From contig CALHAB010000164.1 of the NCBI GenBank assembly GCA_937934185.1, positions 1 to 32,616 on the forward strand: DNA of 32,616 bases, written 5' to 3'. Positions 26,191 through 32,616 of this stretch are shown here, one piece after another; positions within the stretch are counted from its first letter, which is position 1, and every line of letters starts with the position of its first letter. Source of the stretch: an uncultured Ignavibacterium sp. Lineage in GTDB: Bacteria; Bacteroidota; Ignavibacteria; Ignavibacteriales; Ignavibacteriaceae. Position numbers and translations under genes: made by a program. The notes below the pieces were generated by a model, which ran no database searches, was not told the DNA's origin, and worked only from the letters and a program-made list of their open reading frames with translations.

Positions 26191-27093
26191 ATCTTTTAGT
26201 GCTTCCTCAAGATTTTCGAACTTAAATTTATAACCTGAACTTAATAACTTATTCACACTTACTCTTTGCCCCATCAATACAACATTACCAGCTTCACCAA
26301 TTGCAAGCTTTAATGCAAATTTGGGAACAGAAAATAATGACGGTCTTTTTAATACTTTACCAAGAGTTTTGGCAAATTCACTCATTGTACAAATATTAGG
26401 TGAAGCAGCATTAACAGCACCGGAAAGATTATCATTTAAGATTGAATGAATATAAACACCAACAATATCATCTATGTGAATCCAAGGAAACCATTGTTTT
26501 CCATTTCCAAGCGGTCCACCAATAAAAAGTTTAAATGGAAGTAACATTCTTTTTAATGCACCATCTTCTGGCGATAATACGATTCCCGTTCTTATACTTA
26601 CTCTTCTTACACCGGCACTCTCAACTTCTGCTGCCTCTGATTCCCATACTTTACATACTTCAGCAAGAAAATCATTTCCGGCGGGTGAATCCTCTGTGAG
26701 AATCTGGTCTCCTCCATCACCATAATAACCCACACCGGATGCAGATACAAATACTTTCGGTTTGTTTGAAGAATTTTTAATCGTATCAGCAATTGATTTG
26801 GTAGTATCTCTTCGGGAGGTAATGATCTCTTTTTTGAATTCATCATTCCATCTTTTTGCGAAGAGATTTATTCCCGCAAGATGAATCACAGCATCTGATT
26901 CAGAAATTTTATCCATCCATTTATCGGGCTTTCGATAATCCCAATCAATATATTCATAATCTTTTTTAAGAATATCTTTCGCTCTCTTACCATCCCGAGA
27001 AAAAACAATTATGTGGTAGCCCGATTTATGAAATTCCTCAGAAAGTTTTTTACCAATTAAACCTGTTGCCCCTGTGATAATTATTTTTTTCAT
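26179..27093 (-). CDS. TIGR01777-type SDR/epimerase family protein
   Basis: A 304-aa NAD(P)-binding protein of the YfcH/SDR39U1 type. It opens with the Rossmann motif GATGLIG (residues 8-14), then has HLAGINLFAKRW, the SASGVGYYGDGG segment in which YYG replaces the YxxxK-type active site of classical SDRs, LAEVCKVWESEA, RTGIVLSPEDGAL and the FPWIHIDDIVG segment. The C-terminal part (PKFALKLAIGEAG) fits the DUF1731 tail of this family. The substrate is unknown. The frame opens with a TTG 12 bases earlier, but the ATG at 27093 follows TGAGGAAC and is the likely start. Its end overlaps the nucleotidyltransferase pseudogene. Confidence 0.88.
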   Translation of the reverse strand: MKKIIITGATGLIGKKLSEEFHKSGYHIIVFSRDGKRAKDILKKDYEYIDWDYRKPDKWMDKISESDAVIHLAGINLFAKRWNDEFKKEIITSRRDTTKSIADTIKNSSNKPKVFVSASGVGYYGDGGDQILTEDSPAGNDFLAEVCKVWESEAAEVESAGVRRVSIRTGIVLSPEDGALKRMLLPFKLFIGGPLGNGKQWFPWIHIDDIVGVYIHSILNDNLSGAVNAASPNICTMSEFAKTLGKVLKRPSLFSVPKFALKLAIGEAGNVVLMGQRVSVNKLLSSGYKFKFENLEEALKDLLI

Positions 27094-27155
27094 AAAGTTC
27101 CTCAATAAAATTCATTTTTTATTCAGATAAAAACTTCTTAAATAATTCTTTATTT

Positions 27156-28565
27156 TTATTTCAGAATTTCATTCAACCAATTGAGCATTGTCTCTAATGC
27201 TATCGGAAATATTGTCTCTTCGATAACACCATATTCGCCTATCGTACCGAACTTCGAAGTCTGGAACAAGTGATTGAGATTTGGTAATTCCTTAACAATA
27301 AAATTCTTATTTCCGCCTCGCTTTAATGCCTCTTCGATTGCAGGTAAATTTTCTTTCGATGGAACCTGCAAATCTTTTTCACCATTTATTGCAAGCACAG
27401 GACATTTAACCTTTTCAAGAAATGGTCCTGGATCAAACTTAAGGAATGATTTGAACCACGGACTTGTTGCAATTCTTATTTCCATTTCCATATAAGTATT
27501 CAAATCACCAAATCTTTGTTTTTCTTCATCGGACATTTTCTCAAATCTTTGCTGATACTTTGCTTTTAATTTTTCTTTCATTTCAGATTCATCAATATCA
27601 GACTTAAGAATAGAATAAACATCTCTAAGTTCATTTAGTATCTCCTGAATTTTTTCTTCGCTTTGACCTTCAGCCCTGTAAATCAATTCAGTCTGAAGGT
27701 AAAGTATTGAATCTCCAGGCAGACCAGGTCCGGCCATCAAAATAATAAAAGCAATTTCATCACTTTCAGATGCGACTATCGAAGCAATCATCGCACCTTC
27801 GCTGTGACCAATCAATCCAATTTTGTTTTTATCTACTTCTTTTCTTGTTTTAAGATATTCTACCGCTGCACGAACATCTTCTGCAAAATCATATGTTGTT
27901 GCAAGTGAATGATTACCTTCTGATTCTCCAACTCCTCTGTCATCAAATCTTAATACAGCATATCCGTTTTTTGTCAGAAAATCTGAAATGACAAGAAATG
28001 GTTTATGATTGAAAATTTCCTCATCCCGATTTTGCGCACCGGAGCCGGTTATCAGAACAACTGCAGGAAAATTTTTTTCTTCTTTAGGATAAGTAAATGT
28101 TCCAGCCAAAGTAATGCTGTCTTTTTCATTGAAGAATTTTACATCTTCTGAATTATATGAAAAAGGTGGTTTGGGTTCCTGCGGTCTGTTTGGTCCGACA
28201 AACTCTTTAGAATATTCAAGATTCAATTCAAAAGAGCTCCCGGCCTGAGTCCATAATCCTGAAATAGTTTTTGCTTCTGAATTAATTTTCCCACTGTAAC
28301 TTCCAACAATAGCCGGGACATCAATGCTGATTGAGTCCGACAAAACTTTTACTTCACCGCAAGGAATTCCTTTCACTCCCTGATCCGGGCTATCAAGTGT
28401 TGCAGAATATTTCCCATCTGAATACTGAATATTAAATATAACAGTTAATTGAATACCGTTTGGTAATTTTAATTTACCCAACCAACTGCCATTCAAATCT
28501 TTTTCCTGTGAGATTAAGTTTATTGTCAGGAAAATGATTAAAGTAAATCTGAGTATAATTTTCAT
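27156..28565 (-). CDS. Exported alpha/beta hydrolase (EstD-like)
   Basis: A 469-aa protein with a signal peptide (residues 1-20), a beta-rich N-terminal domain (about 21-140) as in secreted esterases of this type, and an alpha/beta hydrolase domain (about 145-469). Catalytic residues are Ser255 in IGHSEGA, Asp398 in NGEKDLQVPS and His432 in LNHLFQ. The oxyanion region is LITGSGAQNRDE, and RFDDRGVGES is typical as well. A helical lid (about 290-360) is rich in charged residues. It is probably a periplasmic carboxylesterase or peptidase-like hydrolase of unknown substrate. The ATG at 28565 follows TTGGGAT; a start 15 bases upstream is less likely. It lies 18 bases after the DUF2905 gene. Confidence 0.88.
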   Translation of the reverse strand: MKIILRFTLIIFLTINLISQEKDLNGSWLGKLKLPNGIQLTVIFNIQYSDGKYSATLDSPDQGVKGIPCGEVKVLSDSISIDVPAIVGSYSGKINSEAKTISGLWTQAGSSFELNLEYSKEFVGPNRPQEPKPPFSYNSEDVKFFNEKDSITLAGTFTYPKEEKNFPAVVLITGSGAQNRDEEIFNHKPFLVISDFLTKNGYAVLRFDDRGVGESEGNHSLATTYDFAEDVRAAVEYLKTRKEVDKNKIGLIGHSEGAMIASIVASESDEIAFIILMAGPGLPGDSILYLQTELIYRAEGQSEEKIQEILNELRDVYSILKSDIDESEMKEKLKAKYQQRFEKMSDEEKQRFGDLNTYMEMEIRIATSPWFKSFLKFDPGPFLEKVKCPVLAINGEKDLQVPSKENLPAIEEALKRGGNKNFIVKELPNLNHLFQTSKFGTIGEYGVIEETIFPIALETMLNWLNEILK

Positions 28566-28583
28566 CTTTAATCCCAACACAAT

Positions 28584-28802
28584 TTAATTAAAAAATTTTC
28601 TGATTAACCAAAAAACAAGTGTAAGAAGAACACTAATTAGAATCATACTTGTTATTGGGATGAACACCTTAAAATTCGGTTTATCAATCACAATATCGCC
28701 TGGCAATCTGAATAACGGAATTTTAGAAATGTATGGCCACAAAAAACCTATCAGAATAATCAATGCACCTAAAACAATAATTATTTTTTGAGTGTTACTC
28801 AT
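28584..28802 (-). CDS. DUF2905 family small membrane protein
   Basis: A 72-aa protein with two membrane helices (about 6-25 and 47-69) joined by the diagnostic loop KIPLFRLPGDIVIDKPNFKV. This matches DUF2905, a family of small bacterial membrane proteins without known function. The start overlaps the end of the Nudix gene by eight bases, so it is probably translated by coupling. In related genomes DUF2905 is often next to DNA-repair or Nudix genes; here only the Nudix neighbour is present. Confidence 0.85.
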   Translation of the reverse strand: MSNTQKIIIVLGALIILIGFLWPYISKIPLFRLPGDIVIDKPNFKVFIPITSMILISVLLTLVFWLIRKFFN

Positions 28803-29196
28803 TTTTAATTACCTCAAAAAAAAATTCTTCAAGCACCTGATTGTAATTAAATGCAAGATTTGTTTTTCTGATTTCATCAAGACTGAAATACTTTAATTTT
28901 TGTCCTTCAGACAGAGTTAATTCTTCCGGAGTTAAATTAATTCTTTTCCAGAAAATAAAATCTGTGAGATTATCACTAGTATAAATTTTGAATAACCGGA
29001 AATCTGATAATGATTTAAGGCCAAGTTCCTCTGCCATTTCTCTTTTTATTGTCACATCAGGAGATTCACCTTCTTCAATTTTACCTCCAGGAATATCCCA
29101 TTGATTTGGGAATGGAATCTGGGGATTATCATCACGCAATAATAACAACACTTCATTGTTGCTATTGACTAAGATTATTCCAGCTCCGAAATTCAT
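28795..29196 (-). CDS. Nudix hydrolase
   Basis: A 133-aa NUDIX protein. The full box is present from Gly38 to Leu60: GKIEEGE, seven residues, then REMAEELGL, with the metal-binding Glu residues at 53, 56 and 57. It opens with GAGIILVNSNNEVLLLLRDD, the MutT-like first strand. The substrate, a nucleoside diphosphate derivative, cannot be told. The ATG at 29196 follows AAAGGGTATG. It is probably the first gene of a Nudix-DUF2905-hydrolase unit and is divergent from the carotenoid operon across a 112-base spacer. Confidence 0.92.
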   Translation of the reverse strand: MNFGAGIILVNSNNEVLLLLRDDNPQIPFPNQWDIPGGKIEEGESPDVTIKREMAEELGLKSLSDFRLFKIYTSDNLTDFIFWKRINLTPEELTLSEGQKLKYFSLDEIRKTNLAFNYNQVLEEFFFEVIKNE

Positions 29197-29308
29197 CTCA
29201 TACCCTTTAAATTTTTGAAGTAATTTAGTTAAATTGTTGAGGGGATAATTCCTTCAAATTTTCCATTATTATGGAACTAAATATATATCAAAATGGTTTT
29301 ACCGAAGT

Positions 29309-30802
29309 ATGAAAAATTATAAATCAAAATCAGCTATTATCATCGGTTCAGGTTTAGGAGGACTTTCAACAGCTCTTCGACTTTCATATCTTGGTTACGA
29401 TGTAACTGTTATAGAAAAGCATTCTAAGCCTGGTGGTAGACTAAATCAGCTTAAGATTGACGGATTTACTTTTGATGTTGGCCCTTCGTTTATGAGTATG
29501 AGTTACGAGCTGAATGAACTTTTTAATTCAGTAGGTATAAAAAATCCAATTGAACTTGAAGAGCTTGATCCTCTGTATCAGGTGTATTTTGAAAATGATC
29601 CCAAACCATATAAAATCTGGAAAACTCTTCCGAAGTTAGAAGAGGAGTTCAAAGATATTGAGCCAAACCTTGCAGCCAAGGTTGAGAAATATCTTGCTAA
29701 GGCCGGACAGTTTTTCCACGATACTGAAGACAAAGTTGTAAAATCAAATTATGAAAATGTTGTTGACTATATTCTAAAGCTTACACGTGTGCCTCTTAAA
29801 CATCTTCCATATCTTTTCAGAAAGATGTGGACAGAAGTTGAAAGAAATTTTGAATCAGAACAGGTTCGTGTAATATTTTCTCTCGTGGCGTTTTTTCTCG
29901 GTTCAACTCCTTTTCAAACTCCGGCAATTTACTCTCTGCTTAACTACACAGAAATGAAACACGATGGTTATTGGAAAGTTAAAGGTGGTATGTACAGAAT
30001 AGTTGAAGAGTTAATGAAAATTCTTAAAGAGCGCGGAGTGAAGTTTGTTTTCAATACTGAAATTGTTGGTGTTGCAAATACTAACGGCAAATTAAATTCT
30101 TTGATAGATAAGAATGGAAAGACCTGGGAAGCTGATATATTTATTTCAAATTCTGATGCCGCTGCTTTCAGAGGAATGATTTTAGGCAGAAAAAAATTCT
30201 CCGAAGAGAAACTTGACAAGATGGACTGGACTTTGGCTCCGTTCACAATTTATCTCGGTGTTAAAGGAAAAATTGATTCACTGATGCATCACAACTATTT
30301 TCTTGGAAGTAACTTCAGAGGATACGCTGATAAGATTTTTACTTCATCAATCATCCCTCAAAAACCTTACTACTATGTTAATGTATCATCCAAATCAAAT
30401 CCCGAATGTGCACCTGATGGATGTGAAAATATTTTTATTCTATGTCCGGTTCCCGACAGACGATATAAAAATAACTGGGATGATAAAGATGAAATAGCTG
30501 ACAATATAATCAAAGATTTATCTCAAAGAACAAATTTCGATATACAGTCAAACACACTTGTCAAAGAAATTTACTCGCCTATTGACTGGGAAAAAATGTT
30601 TAATCTGTATAAAGGCTCTGGTTTAGGTTTGGCACACGGTATAAATCAGGTAGGAGCATTCAGACCAAAAAATAAAGACGAAGTTTTTCCGAATTTATAC
30701 TATGTAGGTGCTTCAACAACACCCGGTACAGGACTTCCAATGGTTATCATAAGTTCAAAACTTGTTACAGAAAGAATAAAGGCAGACTATGGAATTATAT
30801 AA
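29309..30802 (+). CDS. crtI: Phytoene desaturase
   Basis: A 497-aa FAD-dependent CrtI. The dinucleotide-binding motif GSGLGGLSTALRL (13-25) is followed by VIEKHSKPGGRL and FDVGPSFMSM. The C-terminal NLYYVGASTTPGTGLPMVI is the conserved CrtI end. It introduces several double bonds into phytoene to give lycopene (or neurosporene), at the membrane surface. It is the first gene of the carotenoid operon. crtB starts within its last 14 bases, so expression of the two is coupled. No clear ribosome binding site or TAnnTTTG element precedes the ATG. A second CrtI-family gene starts at 32345, so the two desaturases probably act at different steps. Confidence 0.95.
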   Translation: MKNYKSKSAIIIGSGLGGLSTALRLSYLGYDVTVIEKHSKPGGRLNQLKIDGFTFDVGPSFMSMSYELNELFNSVGIKNPIELEELDPLYQVYFENDPKPYKIWKTLPKLEEEFKDIEPNLAAKVEKYLAKAGQFFHDTEDKVVKSNYENVVDYILKLTRVPLKHLPYLFRKMWTEVERNFESEQVRVIFSLVAFFLGSTPFQTPAIYSLLNYTEMKHDGYWKVKGGMYRIVEELMKILKERGVKFVFNTEIVGVANTNGKLNSLIDKNGKTWEADIFISNSDAAAFRGMILGRKKFSEEKLDKMDWTLAPFTIYLGVKGKIDSLMHHNYFLGSNFRGYADKIFTSSIIPQKPYYYVNVSSKSNPECAPDGCENIFILCPVPDRRYKNNWDDKDEIADNIIKDLSQRTNFDIQSNTLVKEIYSPIDWEKMFNLYKGSGLGLAHGINQVGAFRPKNKDEVFPNLYYVGASTTPGTGLPMVIISSKLVTERIKADYGII

Positions 30803-31628
30803 TAAAACCTCGTTTGGCATCAGCAGGCTGGTTACCAAAACATACAGCACTTCATTCAGTCTTGGAATTGCTGCATTCGCACCACATTATCGTGATGCTA
30901 TTTATGGCATTTACGGTTTTGTTCGTCTTGCTGATGAAATTGTTGACACATTTCACGGTTATGATCAAAAGCGACTAATGGAAAATTTCAGAAGAGAAAC
31001 AGAGGAAGCATTAAAAACCGGCATCTCCACAAATCCTATTCTGCAGGCATTTATACAAACAGTTAAAGAATATAAAATTGATCACCATTACATTGATGCG
31101 TTCTTAAAGAGTATGGAAATGGATTTATCTAATTCATATTATGAGCAGGATGAATATAATCAATACATTTATGGTTCTGCCGAAGTGGTTGGTCTTATGT
31201 GTCTGAAAGTTTTTTGCGGTGATGACAGAGAACTTTTCAATCAATTAATTTTGCCGGCAAGGAGTCTTGGTTCAGCTTTTCAGAAAGTTAATTTTCTCAG
31301 AGACATTAAAAGTGATATGGAAGAACGTGACAGAATTTATCTGCCAGGAATAAATCACGCACACAAAATTGATGATATCAGCAAAAAGAATCTTGAGAAA
31401 GATGTCGAAAGAGAATTTAAGGAGGCGCTTGAGGGAATTAAAAAATTACCTTACGGAGTTAAGCTCGGTGTTTATTCAGCTTATCTTTACTACTTAGCAT
31501 TGTTCAGAAAAATCAAAAGAATGAAAGTAAAAGATTTGATGAAAGGAAGAGTCAGAGTATCAAATCCTACTAAGTTAGCATTGCTTCTGAGAGGTTTAGT
31601 GGAAGTAAGATTGCTTAAACTTACTTAA
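30789..31628 (+). CDS. crtB: Phytoene synthase
   Basis: CrtB, 279 aa, joins two geranylgeranyl diphosphates into 15-cis-phytoene. The two aspartate-rich Mg-binding motifs are DEIVD (49-53) and DIKSD (172-176), the latter in the longer family segment running to MEERDRIYLPG. TYSTSFSLGIAAF near the N-terminus is also characteristic. The gene overlaps crtI by 14 bases in another frame, and AAAGG inside crtI serves as ribosome binding site. A terminator-like hairpin follows it. No crtE (GGPP synthase) gene is seen in the window. Confidence 0.96.
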   Translation: MELYNKTSFGISRLVTKTYSTSFSLGIAAFAPHYRDAIYGIYGFVRLADEIVDTFHGYDQKRLMENFRRETEEALKTGISTNPILQAFIQTVKEYKIDHHYIDAFLKSMEMDLSNSYYEQDEYNQYIYGSAEVVGLMCLKVFCGDDRELFNQLILPARSLGSAFQKVNFLRDIKSDMEERDRIYLPGINHAHKIDDISKKNLEKDVEREFKEALEGIKKLPYGVKLGVYSAYLYYLALFRKIKRMKVKDLMKGRVRVSNPTKLALLLRGLVEVRLLKLT

Positions 31629-31651
31629 AATTATTTTATCCTAACTATTTT

Positions 31652-31676
31652 GCCGGTATAAAAAACCGGCTTTTTT
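31652..31676 (+). terminator. Terminator-like hairpin directly before the lycopene cyclase start
   Basis: Perfect 6-bp stem GCCGGT (31652-31657) and ACCGGC (31665-31670) with a 7-base loop, followed at once by six T (31671-31676). This is the classical form of an intrinsic terminator. The ATG of the next gene is the very next base (31677), so the hairpin occupies the place of its ribosome binding site. It may weaken or regulate readthrough and translation from crtB into the cyclase gene. Confidence 0.75.
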
Positions 31677-32348
31677 ATGAGCACATATCTTATAATAAAC
31701 ATACTAATAATAATCGTCCCGCTGATTTTATCATTTGATAAAAATATAAGCTATTATAGGAAACTTCCGCGATTAATTTTTTCTATACTAATTGTTAGTA
31801 CGGCATTTATTATCTGGGATATTTTTGCAACCAAACGAGGTGATTGGGCATTCAATCCCGAGCATCTCGTCGGAATTTATTTCTTTGGTTTGCCACTGGA
31901 AGAAATTTTATTCTTCATCACTGTGCCTTACTCCTGTATTTTTATTTACGAAACCACCCGCTTTTATACAAAAGAGAAAACTCTTAAAATCAGTAAAAAT
32001 ATTTTTCTCGCAATGGGTGTTATTCTGATTTTATTTGGAATAATTTTTAATTACCAGCATTATACTTTTACTGTCAGCATTTTTACGGGATTGTTTTTTC
32101 TTTTAGCTGTTTATCTGAAAATGAATTTGTTGAATTCATTTCATTATTGGTTAACAATGCTGATAAGCTTTATTCCATTTCTTATAGTTAATTACTTCCT
32201 GACATCCATTCCTGTTGTGACCTACAACGATTCAGCTTTTTTCGGAAAAAGATTTATCACAATCCCGCTTGAAGATTTTCTCTATTCTTTCTCAATGATT
32301 TCCTTGTGGATTTTATTCTACGAAGTTTTTAAAAAAAGAAAAAAATGA
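31677..32348 (+). CDS. Lycopene cyclase, fused CrtYc-CrtYd type
   Basis: A 223-aa membrane protein with about six or seven helices. It contains two related cyclase halves: GDWAFNPEHLVGIYFFGLPL followed by EEILFF in the first, and FITIPLEDFLYSFSMI in the second. The PLEE / PLED motifs are the hallmark of the heterodimeric lycopene cyclase family (CrtYc/CrtYd), here as one chain as in archaea and some Bacteroidota. It should close one or both ends of lycopene to beta rings. The start is fixed, since an in-frame stop lies at 31659-31661 and no other start fits, yet no ribosome binding site is possible because the terminator-like hairpin abuts it. The stop overlaps the next gene by ATGA. Confidence 0.88.
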   Translation: MSTYLIINILIIIVPLILSFDKNISYYRKLPRLIFSILIVSTAFIIWDIFATKRGDWAFNPEHLVGIYFFGLPLEEILFFITVPYSCIFIYETTRFYTKEKTLKISKNIFLAMGVILILFGIIFNYQHYTFTVSIFTGLFFLLAVYLKMNLLNSFHYWLTMLISFIPFLIVNYFLTSIPVVTYNDSAFFGKRFITIPLEDFLYSFSMISLWILFYEVFKKRKK

Positions 32349-32616
32349 ACAGAACCGCAATCATAGGAGCTGGTTTAGGTGGCTTGTCGGCTGCAGCACG
32401 ACTTGCAAACGCTGGTTATGAGATTCATCTGTTTGAACAAAACTCTCTGGCAGGTGGTAAAGCTTCTGAGTTTTACGAAGACGGATTCAGATTCGATACA
32501 GGCCCTTCCCTCTTAACAATGCCTTATGTACTTGAAGAATTATTCAATGAATGCGGAGAAAATATTTCAGACTTTTTAAGTCTGGATAAACTGGAAGTCA
32601 TCTGCAGATATTTTTA
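32345..32616 (+). CDS. CrtD/CrtI-like carotenoid desaturase, 5' part (cut by window edge)
   Basis: The first ~90 residues of an FAD-dependent CrtI-superfamily enzyme; the rest lies beyond the window. The N-terminus has AIIGAGLGGLSAAARLANAG and then FEQNSLAGGKASEF, followed by FRFDTGPSLLTMPYVLEELF. The GGKASEF...DTGPSLLTMP wording is closer to 1-hydroxycarotenoid 3,4-desaturase (CrtD) of Bacteroidota than to the phytoene desaturase at 29309. If so, the pathway product carries a hydroxylated, further desaturated end, as in monocyclic carotenoids; this is inference. It starts inside the cyclase stop (ATGA overlap), so it is translationally coupled to it. Confidence 0.85.
   Translation, partial: MNRTAIIGAGLGGLSAAARLANAGYEIHLFEQNSLAGGKASEFYEDGFRFDTGPSLLTMPYVLEELFNECGENISDFLSLDKLEVICRYF

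Overview
The window is AT-rich, gene-dense bacterial chromosome. Three things point to the Bacteroidota/Ignavibacteriota side, most probably an Ignavibacteria-like organism. A secreted protein ends in a type IX secretion (T9SS) sorting domain of the NFPNPFNPST type. A GldC homologue is present. Several intergenic regions carry the Bacteroidetes-type -7 promoter element TAnnTTTG. The organism is inferred from protein style only; there is no rRNA or tRNA gene here.

Layout. 1-875 has no gene. It holds a diverged ~230-bp direct repeat and at least eight short perfect hairpins. 876-3876 (minus) is DUF4126 plus cytochrome bd oxidase (cydB, cydA). 3989-7934 is a mixed accessory stretch: GldC, a TylF-like methyltransferase, a YCF48-repeat T9SS cargo protein, a cytoplasmic SNase-like nuclease and a small exported protein. 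8010-12052 is a DUF4159/DUF4175 envelope pair; the second is a 1129-aa membrane protein with a very long Gln/Met-rich coiled coil. 12119-16697 is a compact signalling operon: PAS histidine kinase, NtrC-type sigma54 response regulator, STAS protein, and a double-receiver PP2C phosphatase. 16694-19568 holds prfA, a small membrane protein and a long-form ispH. 19741-21633 encodes an enhancer-binding-protein relative that has lost the sigma54-contact loop and the Walker B aspartate. 21661-25328 holds a nitronate-monooxygenase-like flavoprotein and the S-adenosylmethionine-cycle pair metK-ahcY, followed by a strong terminator. 25404-26190 is a small intact gene overlapping a broken nucleotidyltransferase gene. 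26179-29196 (minus) holds a TIGR01777-type SDR, an exported alpha/beta hydrolase, DUF2905 and a Nudix hydrolase. 29309-32616 is a carotenoid operon: crtI, crtB, a fused lycopene cyclase and the start of a crtD-like desaturase cut by the window edge.

How the genes work together. CrtB and CrtI make lycopene from geranylgeranyl diphosphate, whose precursors need IspH. The cyclase and second desaturase suggest a cyclised, further desaturated carotenoid. MetK and AhcY make and recycle S-adenosylmethionine for methyltransferases. CydAB is a quinol oxidase for low oxygen. The four-gene signalling operon combines phosphorelay and partner-switching parts but has no recognisable anti-sigma kinase in the window.

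The points most worth a second look are the loop-less enhancer-binding-protein relative (19741-21633), the hybrid signalling operon (12119-16697), the hairpin repeats (1-875), the terminator that abuts the lycopene cyclase start codon (31652-31677), and the decayed nucleotidyltransferase with its intact partner (25404-26190).
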